From Hirudinaria manillensis (Eukaryota > Annelida > Clitellata > Hirudinida > Hirudinidae): a stretch of DNA of 64,000 nt. Below, in pieces: positions 13,088 through 25,703 of this stretch. Every line of letters begins with the position of its first letter. Position 1 is the stretch's first letter. Under the pieces are notes generated by a model. That model ran no database searches. It saw only the letters and a list, made by a program, of their open reading frames with translations, and was not told the DNA's origin. The DNA is taken from the NCBI GenBank assembly GCA_034509925.1, contig CM067527.1, positions 5,328,501-5,392,500 on the forward strand, read 5' to 3'. The translations under genes and the position numbers were made by a program.

Positions 13088-13878
13088 CTGTCGAATGATT
13101 TTTAAATAAATAATTTAAAAATAATGCAAACAGATTTTGATCATAATTTCATTGATTTTATGATGCCGTATATTATTTATATTTATTAAATATATATTAT
13201 ATATTTATTAATTTACATGTACAAATATTTTCCAATTCAGAATATGATTATTATTAAAAGACAAAGCGTATTAAAGCGTATTTTCCCGAATAATTCATTA
13301 ATTAAGCTATTTTTTAAAACACAAAACAATCAGCCATGAATCGATTATTATCCAAGAGTAAATTATTACAACACGATTAATAATCAATAGTGATTCAATA
13401 GCGAATAATTTATCGTAATTTGATTACGCAACGGCTGTGGAGCGCTTCACTTGAAGTCAACGTAAAGTCTCAGAAATTCCGAGATTCTTTTCCGTACTCA
13501 GCGATCATAGCTGTCGCTGGCTGCAGCGACCTGCTGCATCGACGTGCAAGTCCTGGCGACAGCCGACGTCTGCTACCACTTTCGAGCTTCGAGGTCGTTG
13601 AAACTCCGGTCAGCGAAATTTGAAATGAGACTCGAAACTTGTTCGGAATAAGAAATATTTTTCTTTTGTCATTCGTATTCTTCTTGCCCTATTAACTTAC
13701 TTATGCTCACTTCCGTCACTGCGTTCGTATCGACTCTTCATTTTCATATTTTCATCATCTGTTTAATTACTACGTTGCCTAATTACTTTCAGCACGTAAT
13801 TTTCTGACTGATTTTCACGTTCTTTGGGGTTTGAATAATGCATAAATAAGGCAACAACGTTACTCTGCCATAGACGCT

Positions 13879-14280
13879 TATAATATAATATAATATAATA
13901 TGATATAATATAATATAATATAATATAATATAATATAATATAATATAATATAATATAATATAATATAATATGATATAATATAATATAATATAATGTAATA
14001 TATATAATATAATATAATAATATAATATAAGATACTATAATATAATATAATCTAATATAATATAATATAATGTAATATAATAGAATATAATATAATATAA
14101 TATAATATAATATAATATAATATAATATAATATATAATATAATATAATATAATATAATATAATATAATATAATATAATATAATATAATATAATATAATAT
14201 AATATAATATAATATAATATAATATAATATAATATAATATAATATAATATAATATAATATAATATAATATAATATATAAT
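13879..14280. repeat. (TAATA)n pentanucleotide microsatellite
   Basis: About 400 bp of nearly uninterrupted TAATA repeats with scattered single-base variants and one phase slip near 13998-14024. It creates a spurious YYII-rich open frame on the minus strand. Confidence 0.97.
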
Positions 14281-15181
14281 TATCTGCTTTCTCAGACTTC
14301 TTCTGCCTCGGAGGCGTCAAAGGAAATGATGAAAATGTTGTCATCCTCAGCACAAAGGTATGCATTTGTCATTGTTGTCATATTTGTCTCACTTCAAAGA
14401 CCGCCCAACATTTTTTTTCTTTTAACCAGTTATTTCCTATTCACGGAATTAATAATTACTTAATCCTAACCATAATTACTTAATTAGAAGGAGTCTTTCT
14501 GTCACGAGGGACGAGATAGCTTGATACATGTTTATAGACTTTAATCCAGGTTAGCCTCAATCATTACCTCACAACAGACAGGTGAGGCTAAGCAAGACGT
14601 GACTAACTTGTTAATTAACTTGTAGCTAATATCACGTCCTTAAAAGTTTAAATACATCAAGGCCAAAAATTGAAGTCATTTCGTGACTGAGAAAGCAAGA
14701 CTTCATCGATTTCAATTTTTCACCTTCTCAGCGAAAGGCAAAGTCGATCGTTTGGGTCGTTTGACTGGTATTCAAATGTCATTTTCAATTGGTTCGTCTT
14801 ATCGGCTCGAGCTGGATTTCGAACTACTAAGGTCTGTGATGTATTGCCAAATTCAAAACTGATTAGCATCTTTCCATACATTGTGGCAACTCGGGAGATG
14901 GTAGAAGTGAATCAACAGAGAGACATGAACATCAGTCTATTCGTTCACCATTCCCAAAATACAAAAGTGAACATTGCTCTTTGTAATCCATAAAATTATC
15001 AATTATTAAAGCCGCCATGACATGTAAACAGTTGTCACTTGGTGGCTTTCATGTATCAACACCCACTCCCAAACTATAAAAAGATGTTTTTAATAATACG
15101 GATCTCCGTGAACTAGTAAGTTTAAAAGCAAGTTAATTGGATATTTATTTAGTTAATAAAATTTAATAATAAATCAGAATA
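14281..15181. other. Non-coding stretch
   Basis: No open frame with credible splice sites and no repeat beyond short AT tracts. Confidence 0.5.
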
Positions 15182-18100
15182 TTACTGAGGACTCCTGGAT
15201 GTCATGAAGTCACGTCTTATTTTAAACCATCTGATATCATTCGAGTTTAGATTTTTCAAAGAAATGGAATACTTTTCCAGAATGCATTTTCGGAAGATCA
15301 CAAAGATTGGCGATGCAACCCAATAGAATTCATGAGACATGACGGATGTTCTTGCATTTATTCCTATATTTGTTCTTGTGGTCCGCAAAAGGAGACTTTG
15401 AAGGAACGATTCCAAGTCATTGGATGTGATTGGTAAATCCTTATTTGTTAAACTATCGATTTATAGATCAATCAATTGATGGCAAGAAGACAGAATGAAA
15501 ACGATTTCACAAACTCGAATCGATTTATTAAATTTTTTTATTAAAAAGGTCGCCATCTTGCCCCAAACGTTGTAAGAATCTCAAATGATTTCCAACACGT
15601 TGAAACATCAGCATTTCGTACAAAGAAAGCAACAAGTCTGTCATCGATGAAGACCTAAAACAAGTTACGCATCGGTTGAAAGTTGTTGCTAATTAATTAT
15701 GCAGAAGGAATATTCCTCTCCAGAAACTAACGAGTTTCAATTAAAATAATTGAAAGAAATATTTTCGCCGAACTTCTACTTGAAAGAACGCAGAAAGCAG
15801 TTACTTAGAGAAGGTATTTTCGGCCTGGCGTGGCTAGAAAAGCATCGTACGGAGTGAATTATTGACTTTATTATTCAAATGTATTTCTCCATTTATCCAT
15901 AATTATGTAATTTTACAATGTAATGGAGAATATAATACATTCTTACAATAACATTGGGATTACATTAGGATAACAAACAGGCTTTTGAAATCCTTTGCGG
16001 GTTTCCAGCAAAGACTAAAGAAGTCTAATTTCAGTCCATCGATCATTTTTGAGTTGAGTTCGCTTCATGCATTCGAACTTTTTACTGGAATTTGATGAAC
16101 TTACGACTTCGAATTAATTAAATGGTTAATTAATTAATTAATTATGCATTCATGTTAATTAGTGATAAAGACATCACGTTGTTAGAGTCACGATGTTATC
16201 GACTGTCTCATTTGCATATTCATATCCTTGGTAAGTCATCGAAAGCATTTGAGAGAAAGAATGGTCTTCAAAACTCTTTTCGTTTGTCAACAGAGGGAGG
16301 CAGATGCGCTTTCATGTTCTCAGCGATCCAAGAGGTTAAAACGGAAAAGGCATTGTTAACCCCAAGTAATTAAACCATTAACGCTTGTTAAAATGCTCTG
16401 ATTCACGAAGTCTTTCAAGTAAAATGGTCGCTTGCGGCATGAAAATGATATTTTTTAAATTATTTTTATTTATTTAAATGAAAATAAAGAATTTGTTTTT
16501 CTAAAATATTTTGTTTTATAAGTTTAATAAACCTGGCACTGTATTGAAGCTGCCTTCGAATTATTAAGTGGCTGTAATTATTAAACATCAATTAATTATG
16601 CATTCATCATGAATTATGAATCACGTTGCGCAACCAATAAAGTTTGCAGGTCAGCTTAATTCCTGGGGAGCAGAACATGGATTTGCATTTTCTTTGTTCA
16701 CCTTCAGTTTTCCCTTTATATTTTCGTGAATTTGACGAGTTAATAATAATAATAATAATAATTAATAATAATAATAATAACAATAATAATAATAACAATA
16801 ACAACAACGGATTCCGGAGGAGGAATGCCTCTCAAGGTTGAAATAGAATTTTATGCTTTCTATAACTTTGCATACATTTGTACGTACTTACATGTATTTG
16901 TACACATGTGTACATATTTGTACACTCTTTTAACATATTGCAATAAAAAGTACAGAGTTTGCCTCCCTAAAAGTTGTTACAACAAACAGGTTAACTTGGA
17001 AAACGTGAAATTAATCGAATATCAATTATTGTTCAACTTACTGCATTTACCTTTCAATAAGATCATCATTATCATCACCACCACCACCATCATCATCATC
17101 ATTACTCACTTGTTTCTTGGATGAGCATTGATTGATCGTCATCATAACTCTCCTCCTCAGAACCTCAGAGCAGTTTTCCCAAGCCGATGATTGTAAATGT
17201 TCCAAATAATTCACCAACGATGACGACAAAGACGACGAAGATGATGAGGAAAAAGATGATGATGACGATGACGGTGATGACGGTGATGTTGGAATTGGGT
17301 TGAGCATTCTACTCAATTTCGAGTTCAAAGCGAGAAGTTCTGACAAGGAGATCTATCAAAAAATATATATAAAAAAATCCCGTTACTTTGTATGGAGCTG
17401 GAAACTTATACAACCGTTATTAAACGTAATTATTAAATGTAACAGTTTGAAGCGTGCGTGTGAGTGTGCGTGTGTACGTGCGTATATTAATAGGTGCTGA
17501 TATCGTGCGGTAATCAGTAAACAATGCAACAAGCGAACAACAACAACAAGCACAACCAACCCTGATGCACTGCATGAGTTGTTGATGATCGATATTTTCA
17601 TCCGAACGTGTTTCCGTCCAACAAACGTAAGACGTTGAAATCAACTTTTTAAAGCCTCCGATAATTTCTCGTTGATTCTTTCCAGCAAGACCTTCTGGAA
17701 GACAAAGCGTGCCACAAGTGTTTCCATCATCTTCGTCCATTTTTGAATCCTGCAATGAAATTGCAATCAGAGACCCGAGGAAATGGTTCTCGTCGGAAGA
17801 ACTCGACGTGTTGTGGAGAATCATAAAATCTTTATGGGCTGCATGTATAAGGAAGTCAAGGATAGAAGGTAAAAATACCGCTTGGGAATCAATCCAGCCT
17901 TCAATCGGCAACAACATCAACAACAATTTGCGAATAAATAACGTGGTTATAGCTCACGAACAGAATTAGGAGACTGAATGTTGAATTGTATGTTGAATTG
18001 AATGTTGAATTGTATGTTGATTCGAATGTTGCAAAATCTTTTCAAGTGACCGGGGTTTTATGGCAAGGAACAAATATTAAAAATGCATAAACAACAACAG

Positions 18101-18684
18101 CAACAACAACAATAGCAGCATCACTACCAACGACAACAACAAGTTATTTTTTCTCGGACGGTTGCCACGGCAACCTTCGCCGATTCTTTCGAGACTCGGA
18201 GTTCGCTGGAGTTTCTTAAAGTGTTAACTCATCGATTGGAATAAATCACAATTGATTAGCATAAATTACGAGTCGTTTGCATAAATTAAAGCGTTTGTAA
18301 TTCAAAACGAATGAACGCATGGTCACGAGAAGAGCAAGCATCAACAAGCGTTCAGAAAATGTTTTTGAAATCTTTGCAAAAAAGAATCAGAAGCACATTA
18401 AATGAACGATTTCGGATTTTTTAAGTGGAAGACGAGCAATAAAAAAACTAATGAACTGCTCGAATGAGAGACGCGAGTTTAGACTCCGAAATAAATTGGA
18501 ACATAAATAATCAGAGTTTGAACTCGCGCCGTCCGGTGCAAATTGAAGATTGTGAATTTAACACACACAAAAAAAATATATGAATTTGAGGATCTGAGAA
18601 ATGAACGTCCAAACACTCACATCTATTTCCGTCACCGACTTTCAACAACAAACCGAGTTCAGCTTCTTTTAATTCTTCAAATGT
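15182..18684 (-). CDS. Unrecognised multi-exon gene (C-terminal part)
   Basis: Candidate exons joined in phase: 18621-18684 (TFEELKEAELGLLLKVGDGN), 17561-17838 (FLGSLIAISLQDS, GFKKLISTSYVCWTETRSDE), 17110-17352 (ISLSELLALNSKLSRMLNPI, a poly-Ser run from a GAT/ATC microsatellite, then LVNYLEHLQSSAWENCS) and terminal 15182-15439 (DLPITSNDLESFLQSLLL to RDFMTSRSPQ, stop). Exon 12889-13087 could be an alternative continuation. Splice sites are good except for donor 17561, which is ambiguous by 4 nt. The composition suggests an alpha-helical, possibly HEAT-like protein. I do not recognise the family and the 5' end is not located. An open, acceptor-preceded frame at about 15540-15657 might be a further exon. 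Confidence 0.45.
15440..17109. other. Intron-like stretch
   Basis: Mostly AT-rich with ATTAATTA runs (about 16120-16145) and (AAT)n at about 16740-16800. One acceptor-like TTGTTTTAG at about 15658 precedes about 110 open bases; I could not decide whether it is an exon. Confidence 0.4.
18161..18174. promoter_or_regulatory. RFX X-box-like palindrome
   Basis: GTTGCCACGGCAAC differs from the ideal RFX X-box palindrome GTTGCCATGGCAAC by one central base; with flanking G and C the arms are 7 bp each. In animals this motif marks promoters of ciliary genes. It lies about 320 bp upstream (minus direction) of exon 17561-17838 and downstream of the candidate exon at 18621, so it is either an internal promoter or evidence that the 18621 exon is not part of the gene. 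Confidence 0.45.
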
Positions 18685-19827
18685 CTGAAAAAAGACTCAA
18701 TTAGTTGCAAATCCTTGTGAAAAACTCTTCTCAACTCCGAGCAAAATGAACCTCAAACGCCTCGAAAGGATCTCCTTTGGTTTTTAAGAGTGGCTTCCTA
18801 TTTATATGGACCCCTTGTCTTCGTACATGTAGACAGGTGGATGCATGAACCGCCAGTATAAATACCTTGGCGATTGTCTAATCGTATACACGAGGTATAT
18901 AGAATCTATAACATAGATTCACAAAAGCTCAGAAGCATTATAAAAATGCATTTATAATTTTTGTAATTATTATAATTATTGCAATTATTTCTATGAGTTT
19001 TACTCGGTTTTAACTCGCCCAATCAACCCCCCCCCCCAGTTTCACTTAAAACAAGAAAGAAGCCGTTTTTGTCAATCAAACTGTTATTGTAAGTAAGTAT
19101 TCGTGTTTAAAAATCCGATTTAAATTAATTATTTAATAATTCCTTAAAATGAATAAATGAGTGGGTAATGGCACATCCCTGGTCGATTGATATTCAAGAT
19201 AATAAGGCCCTAATTAACTACAAACATCCAAGAAGGCCTCTTTCATGCTGAAACTAACTTGATATTCACACAGGAATCACGAAAACTCTGATTTATGCCG
19301 TTGTATTCCGAGGCGTCTCAAAAACTTCATTAAATTATAATCTTAATTAGCATTGTCATCCAAGCCCTTTATAATCAACTTTCACTTCCTGAGTCATTTT
19401 CACTCATTTTCTCCAAATTACAGTTAATTGTCAGCTTATTCCTTATTATCGCTCATCCGTAAAGCAATAAAAAAAACAAGGGATTTCCCGTAAAACGTGA
19501 GAAAAGTGCTTACGAAAATAATTTGCTTTTTTAACATTTAAAAAGAAAAAATGGGAAAATTTCATCCAAAATGTTTCGTTTGCAGCCTGAGAAGTTTCAT
19601 GAATTGGTGTCGTTATTGATATTAATAGTAATAATAATTAAGTAAATAAATAATAATGATAATTTAGTAAATAATAGTTATTATTATTTATCCCTACAAT
19701 AATATTATTATATTTCTTATATTACATAATAATAATAATATGTTATATAATACAAGTATATTTATACATAAGATCCACGACTTCATCGAATCTTCTGATG
19801 TCCTCATGATAGATACATAATCATAAT

Positions 19828-19859
<32 letters not shown>

Positions 19860-20127
19860 TGATCACCACCATCGTCATCATCATCATCACCATCAAAGTC
19901 GTAGTAGTCGTCGTCGTCGATATCACTGCCACGCTTCAAGAAAGCACGCGAAAACAAGTTCTTAAAAACTGCTGAAAATTACGAACGAATTTATGAATGA
20001 ATTTACGAATGAATTTATGAATGAATTTATGAATGAATTTATGAATGAAATTCATTTGTAGAAAGGTGGAGGGCGGATTCCAAGTCACGGATCCACCAAT
20101 GGCAGCTCGAGTTATAAATAGCAGGAA
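18685..20127. other. Intergenic stretch downstream of the Zasp-like gene
   Basis: Contains a GAT/ATC microsatellite that yields an Asp-rich frame (about 19820-19925) and a 12-bp tandem repeat at 19986-20049. A minus frame reading FKNLFSRAFLKRGSDID just before the microsatellite could be an exon but lacks a clear boundary. Confidence 0.4.
19986..20049. repeat. 12-bp tandem repeat GAATTTATGAAT, about 5 copies
   Basis: Visible as consecutive GAATTTATGAAT units, one with C for T, lying just beyond the stop codon of the Zasp-like gene. Confidence 0.9.
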
Positions 20128-23100
20128 TTAAAAGTCTGTTGCTTCCTCGACGGTCACAGGAGGCTTCAACGGACGAGAAGGGCTTTCATCTGGAAAATAA
20201 ACAAACGTTTTTCTCATTTATTTACCGCTTAATTATTTCTTTGTTCATTAATTTATCGATTTACGTATTAAAATGTCTTTGTAATTTTAATATTTCGAAC
20301 GAGTAAAAGTAAATTGAAGCTTTAAAAAGAATTAGGCGTCGATGTCAATTAAAAAAGTTCAAAGTTTGTTTCTTTGAAGGAGGATGGAGTTATTTTTAAG
20401 GAGTTTCAAGAGTTGATTGCGACTGAAACATGGTTTCCTATTTCACAGTGCGACTCCATCAATCGCGTGACATTGTTTACCCCCATTTCCATTGCATAAT
20501 TGCTTTAATTAATTTCACTTAATTATCTTAATAGTATTATAAAACAATATTTAATATATTAAATAATTAATTAATATGTTATGTAATTAATAAATTATAT
20601 AATTAATTAATATATTATATAATTAATTAATATATTACATAATTAATTAATATATTATGTAATCAATTAATATATTATCTAATTAATTAATATATTATCT
20701 AATTGATTAATATATTATATAATTAATTAATATATTATATAATTAATTAAATATATTAATATTAACATATTAAATATTTAAGCACTTCTTATTAACAGAC
20801 TTAAACGAAATTTGCGATTGATTGATTGATTAACGAATGTCAAGGAATTCCTTTCTTTAAGTCGTTAATATGCAAGAAATAAATTACATGAAAATGTGGA
20901 CGTTTAAATGTGGAATTCAACGCAAATAAAAAATAATTTCATTCTTTTGTTTTTTTAAATCTTTTATTCCAATCTTCTGTTGAAATATTTCCAATTCTTT
21001 CTCAAATTAGAGAATAAAAAAAGTATCGACATTTTCTGATTTATTCGCTAGAGGACCTCTTGAAAAACCCAAGAGGTTCGACAGAAGGAATGTTAAGAAC
21101 GAGAACTATAATGAATGACTGTGATGCTGGTAATAATAATAACTGATTAATTAATAATTATTACAATTTACAATACATAGAATACAACATTATACTATAT
21201 TACTGTGAATGCATGGATATGAATGATAAAGGTAATGAAAACTGAAAGATGTTACCTTCAACAAAGCGTTGCAACATCCTAAAGGATTGTGAAGGGATGC
21301 TGGATTTGGCATCTTCATGAACTTCTGCTTCTGTCGACGCCTGCCTTCTAGGGGTTCCTGATTATGATTTAATAAATAATTCTCATCCAATTATAAATTT
21401 TTAATGATAATATTATCAGTATTCGTTGTTCAACTTGATAACAACAACAATAAGTGTTAATTTATATAGCGCCATAAACATAAACATTTATGGTGGACCC
21501 GAACGGATACCTACTTCGCTGATAGGAAATTATAAAATGTTCACCAGGTAGCGCGTCGTTTTCTCTCGGTCCTCCAGTCATGTCTTGGAGAAGTCTGAAG
21601 CACTTGGAAGGAATACTCTTCCCGACGTATCTCACCGACTTTTCATTGTAGTCATCTGATCCTGCATTTATAACATCAACGCATCCATCCGCCCGTCCAT
21701 CCATCCGTCCGTCCGTCCATCCATCCATCCATCCGTCCATCCATCCATCCATCCATCCATCCATCCATCCATCCGTCCGTCCGTCCATCCATCCATCCAT
21801 CCATCCATCCATCCATCCATCCATCCATCCATCCATCCATCCATCCATCCATCCATCCATCCATCCATCCATCCATCCATCCATCCATCCATCCATCCAT
21901 CCATCCATCCATCCATCCATCCATCCATCCATCCATCCATCCATCCATCCATCCATCCATCCATCCATCCATCCATCCATCCATCCATCCATCCATCCAT
22001 CCATCCATCCATCCATCCATCCATCCATCCATCCATCCATCCATCCAACCCATCCATCCATCCATCCATCCATCCATCCATCCATCCATCCATCCATCCA
22101 TCCATCCATCCATCCATCCATCCATCCATCCATCCATCCATCCATCCATCCATCCATCCATCCATCCATCCATCCATCCATCCATCCATCCATCTGTCCG
22201 TCCATCCATGCATGCATCTACCCATCCTTCATCCATTCTCTCCTTCATGAATTGCATGCTACCTTTGAGGTGCTGATAAATGGACGTAGTATCCACTTCA
22301 GAACTTCCCTCCCTCCTTTCCGTGGACGCCCTGCGTGGACCTGCGTACTGACCTCCGTACTGGGCCCCGTAGTGTCCGTAATTGAACCCGTAACCAGGGC
22401 TGTTTGCTTGAAAGTGTTGAGGAGGACGAAAGTTGTAGTTTCCGGTTGGTTGTTTATTCTGATTGATCGGTAGTTCGACTTTCGGTGGAGAAAACTTGAG
22501 AACTGTTGTGATAAGACTCGTGCTGTGATAATCGCTTGTCATGTGTTAAAAAGACTCGAAGATAGTTTTTGCTTTCAATTATGATTCACGCGGCGGCTCC
22601 AAAAATACAAATTTAATCCAATTTATATCTCATGTCCTTGGATTCCAATTCGAAATCGTCGGATGTTCTTCGTGCGGGAACGAATTGTTTTCGATTTAAT
22701 GTAGAATTTGATGTTATTTAATATAAATAATTTGATTTAAAACTCATTCGTACCAGCAGAAGTGGGATGGTTTTCCCCTGAAGTCATGTTTTGAAGCATC
22801 CTGAAAGATCGCGATGGGATGTTGTGTCCAGTGTATCTGATTGATTTCTGGGGATATTCACCCGTTTCCTCAGCGGAGGCTATTTATTCGATTAATTTGA
22901 ATAATTGTTAATAATATATAATTCATGATAAAACATTATTAGATAATAGTAATTAATTAAGTAATAATAATAAATTAATAATTATAACAATAGATTAATT
23001 ATTAATAATTAACCAATTCATTTCAATTCAAGGAATCTTAAACAACGTGAACGTTTATACCTTGTTCCTGTCTCTCAGCAGGTTTATCTGGTAAAATTTA

Positions 23101-25703
23101 ATAACATATTTAATAAACGATTTAATAAATGATTTTAAATTAAAAAACTGGATAATTGAAATAATTCAATTACTTTCTGCATACGAAATGACAGGTTTGA
23201 CTTTGGGTTGGTCAATTCCATGAATCATTTTATAAACTGCCGACTGGGTGATATCGTTCTCTTTCTTCTTTGGAAGTCTGCAAATGGACGACATAATTTT
23301 GGCATAATTTAGATCATAATTCGTCTTGGATTATTAATCTCAATTATTCAATAGATTTTTAAAGAATCCGATTTCTTAAGAATTGCGCTCGGAATAAATA
23401 TTTCCTGAATTTCGCAAATCAAATTATAACATCAAATCAAACGTATGAATATCATACATTTCTCTTCAATGCCTAATTTCTGCTCAACAATTTTTGTTTT
23501 CACACGTAATAAAATTACTTATAAACTGAAAAGAAAGAAAAAAACGGATTAAAAAGAATAAATAAAAAAACGATTAATTTAATAATTAATTAATTAAATG
23601 GCCGACCCAATAACATCCTTGATCTCAGCTCCAGTTTGACCCTTGAGTGATTCTATGACGTTGTCAGTGCTGTACATTTGCAGCGGACTGTTGAATTGAA
23701 GATTTGAAACCACTGCGTCACCGGAAGTATCCAGAGGGGGTGGTGACGACACAAACTTGGGTGAATCATCGAACTGGGGCATGTTCAGCATGTTCTGGTA
23801 ACTGGGGATGCTGACCTTTTGACCCGGAGACCTGTATGGGGAATAGACCCATTTCTAATTCTAATTGACTGTAAATAATGAACACGTTTTTATTCAGGAC
23901 TGTTCGTTTGTCTATTTATTGTTTTTATTTATTTAAAGATGTCTATCAACCTGACGATGGAAAAGATAAGTTGGGAAGATAACCGATTAAATGATAATAG
24001 CAACGATTTGTCCTCTCACGGCATCAAAACATTTTGAATGCGATAACATTTTCAAAACGATATACAATTCTGAATAAAATATAATTAATTACCTAATAGC
24101 GATATTAATTATCAACTTAATAATTACATCAACACTTGTTCATTTTAAATCTCACCTTTTCTTCACCTTCTCACGTTGCATTTGAATATCGTTGATGTCA
24201 GGCACGTACGAGAAAGGCTTCTTCGTATCCGCGCGAGCGGCCATATTCAAAATGGCGTCAGGAACTTTGGGCTCCTGTTGATGCTCGTTTTTCTGGCTCC
24301 AATTTCCGTTGGTTTGAGGAGAATCGTTGAGATTGAGTTGTCGATTGAACTGCGGAGTTGAAATCTGCCAATCAGAATTGACTTATAAATAGAAGTTCAG
24401 CCCAACAGTCTCAGGAAAGAAAATACTCATCGATGCCAAAATAGAGTTATAAATAAACATATCAAATTGAGGAAACAAATTTGTCAAATTCACGTAGAGA
24501 ACATTAAAATTTTTCACCGAACTTAAAAAATAGGGAAATTAAATCTCGTGTGAAGATCAGCTGATTGGGTTATGATCTAGGATATGGTACGCTATATAAA
24601 TGCCTTTAAAAGCCTATGTTAAATTCATAAGTTATGGTTAGTTGTTGTAACAGCCTTTTGGACAACTAAAAGTAGTTGCAGGAAAGCTCTCAAAATGTTG
24701 TTGTTAGTAGACACTCACCATTGAGAATTCTGGCTGCTCGTATGTCCTTAAAAAGTAAGTTTATTATTCCAAAATTTCAAATATAAGTATAAATCGCTAA
24801 CAATTAGGTCCAACTTTAAAAGCGTAGCACATCGGTAGAACAACCGCAAACTATTTAAAACTATTTATTAATTAATACTAATAGTTTGTTATTAATTTAT
24901 TAATTAATAATATTAGTCTGTGAAATCGAAACCTCGAAATTCCCAGTTGCAGAGAAGTTCCGGAGTTTTTGATGGCCTGCATTGCTTCCGCATGCGTCAT
25001 CATTGAGGTGTCGTTGTTTCCAATCTTAAGAATGACGTCACCAGCCATGACATGTTCTGAGGCTACGCTGCCTTCTGTCACCTGGAAGACATCAAGTCAA
25101 TCCATATCAATTCATCATCATCATCATCATCACCATCGCCAGCATCGTCATCATCATCATCACCGCTACCCATAAACATTTTAAAACATTCTTTTATTGT
25201 CGATTTGTACAAGTCGAATAAAAATTCCAGCACATCACATCCACAACAAGCATTCCTTGCATAACAATAACAAATTAATTATTATCGACACAACGTTTTT
25301 AACACAAGTGATGCTGATGCTGATGATGATGACTATGATGACGATTATAGTGGAGAAGACGATGGCGAAGCTCACATCATATCGATCATGGTGAAGAAGG
25401 AAAAATAAAAATTATAAACACGACATTTCATCACAATCAACGTTTAGATTTCCACTTAAATTTATGACTTATAAAAATATCGCGACATTTCATTATAGTT
25501 AGTTGTAGCTAAGATTAAAAGAATTAATATTTGTATTTATATTGAGATGCTGCTAATTATTGCTACCTATTACCAATATTAGGTGATATGAGGATTCAGT
25601 AATCGATAAATAGTTAGAGACTAACCTTTTGCACGGTGAGAGGTTGCGAATAGTCGCAACCGCCATATAATCTGAAGCCCCAAGGAACCTCATTTGACAT
25701 CCG
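20128..25703 (-). CDS. Zasp-like: Zasp/PDLIM-type PDZ protein without LIM domains
   Basis: Eleven exons in consistent phase: 25626-25703, 24933-25081, 24719-24746, 24156-24364, 23607-23831, 23174-23277, 23061-23087, 22754-22879, 22263-22502, 21545-21661, 21256-21357, and a terminal 20128-20189 (stop TAA). The first two form an ALP/Enigma PDZ: carboxylate-binding loop [20 protein letters not shown], then [20 protein letters not shown] and AEAMQAIK. Exon 23607-23831 has a ZM-like motif ([19 protein letters not shown]). Three later exons each carry an IPSxxFRxLQ motif. Proteins of this family sit at Z-discs or integrin junctions and bind alpha-actinin. The reading frame ends after EEATDF with no LIM domain, so this is a short form unless LIM exons are used from elsewhere. 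The first beta-strand of the PDZ, and so the true start, probably lies in an unfound upstream exon; ATG 25700 is possible. Confidence 0.88.
20601..20750. repeat. 20-bp AT-only tandem repeat, 7.5 copies
   Basis: Consecutive 20-bp units based on AATTAATTAATATATTATAT, with single-base changes, in the last intron of the Zasp-like gene. Less regular copies extend left to about 20560. Confidence 0.95.
21682..22209. repeat. (CCAT)n tetranucleotide microsatellite
   Basis: About 500 bp of CCAT (ATGG on the minus strand) with CCGT interruptions at both ends and a CCAA break near 22046. It lies in the intron between Zasp exons 22263-22502 and 21545-21661. Because the unit is 4 bp and stop-free, it is open in all minus frames and produces artificial MDGW-repeat proteins. 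Confidence 0.98.

Noticed and set aside
13763..14365. 200-codon frame rich in YYII
   Set aside because: Translation of the (TAATA)n tract; no conserved flanks or splice sites.
21462..22542. Long minus-strand frames made of MDGW repeats
   Set aside because: Pure translation of the (CCAT)n microsatellite in all three minus frames; only the flanking Zasp exons 22263-22502 and 21545-21661 are coding.
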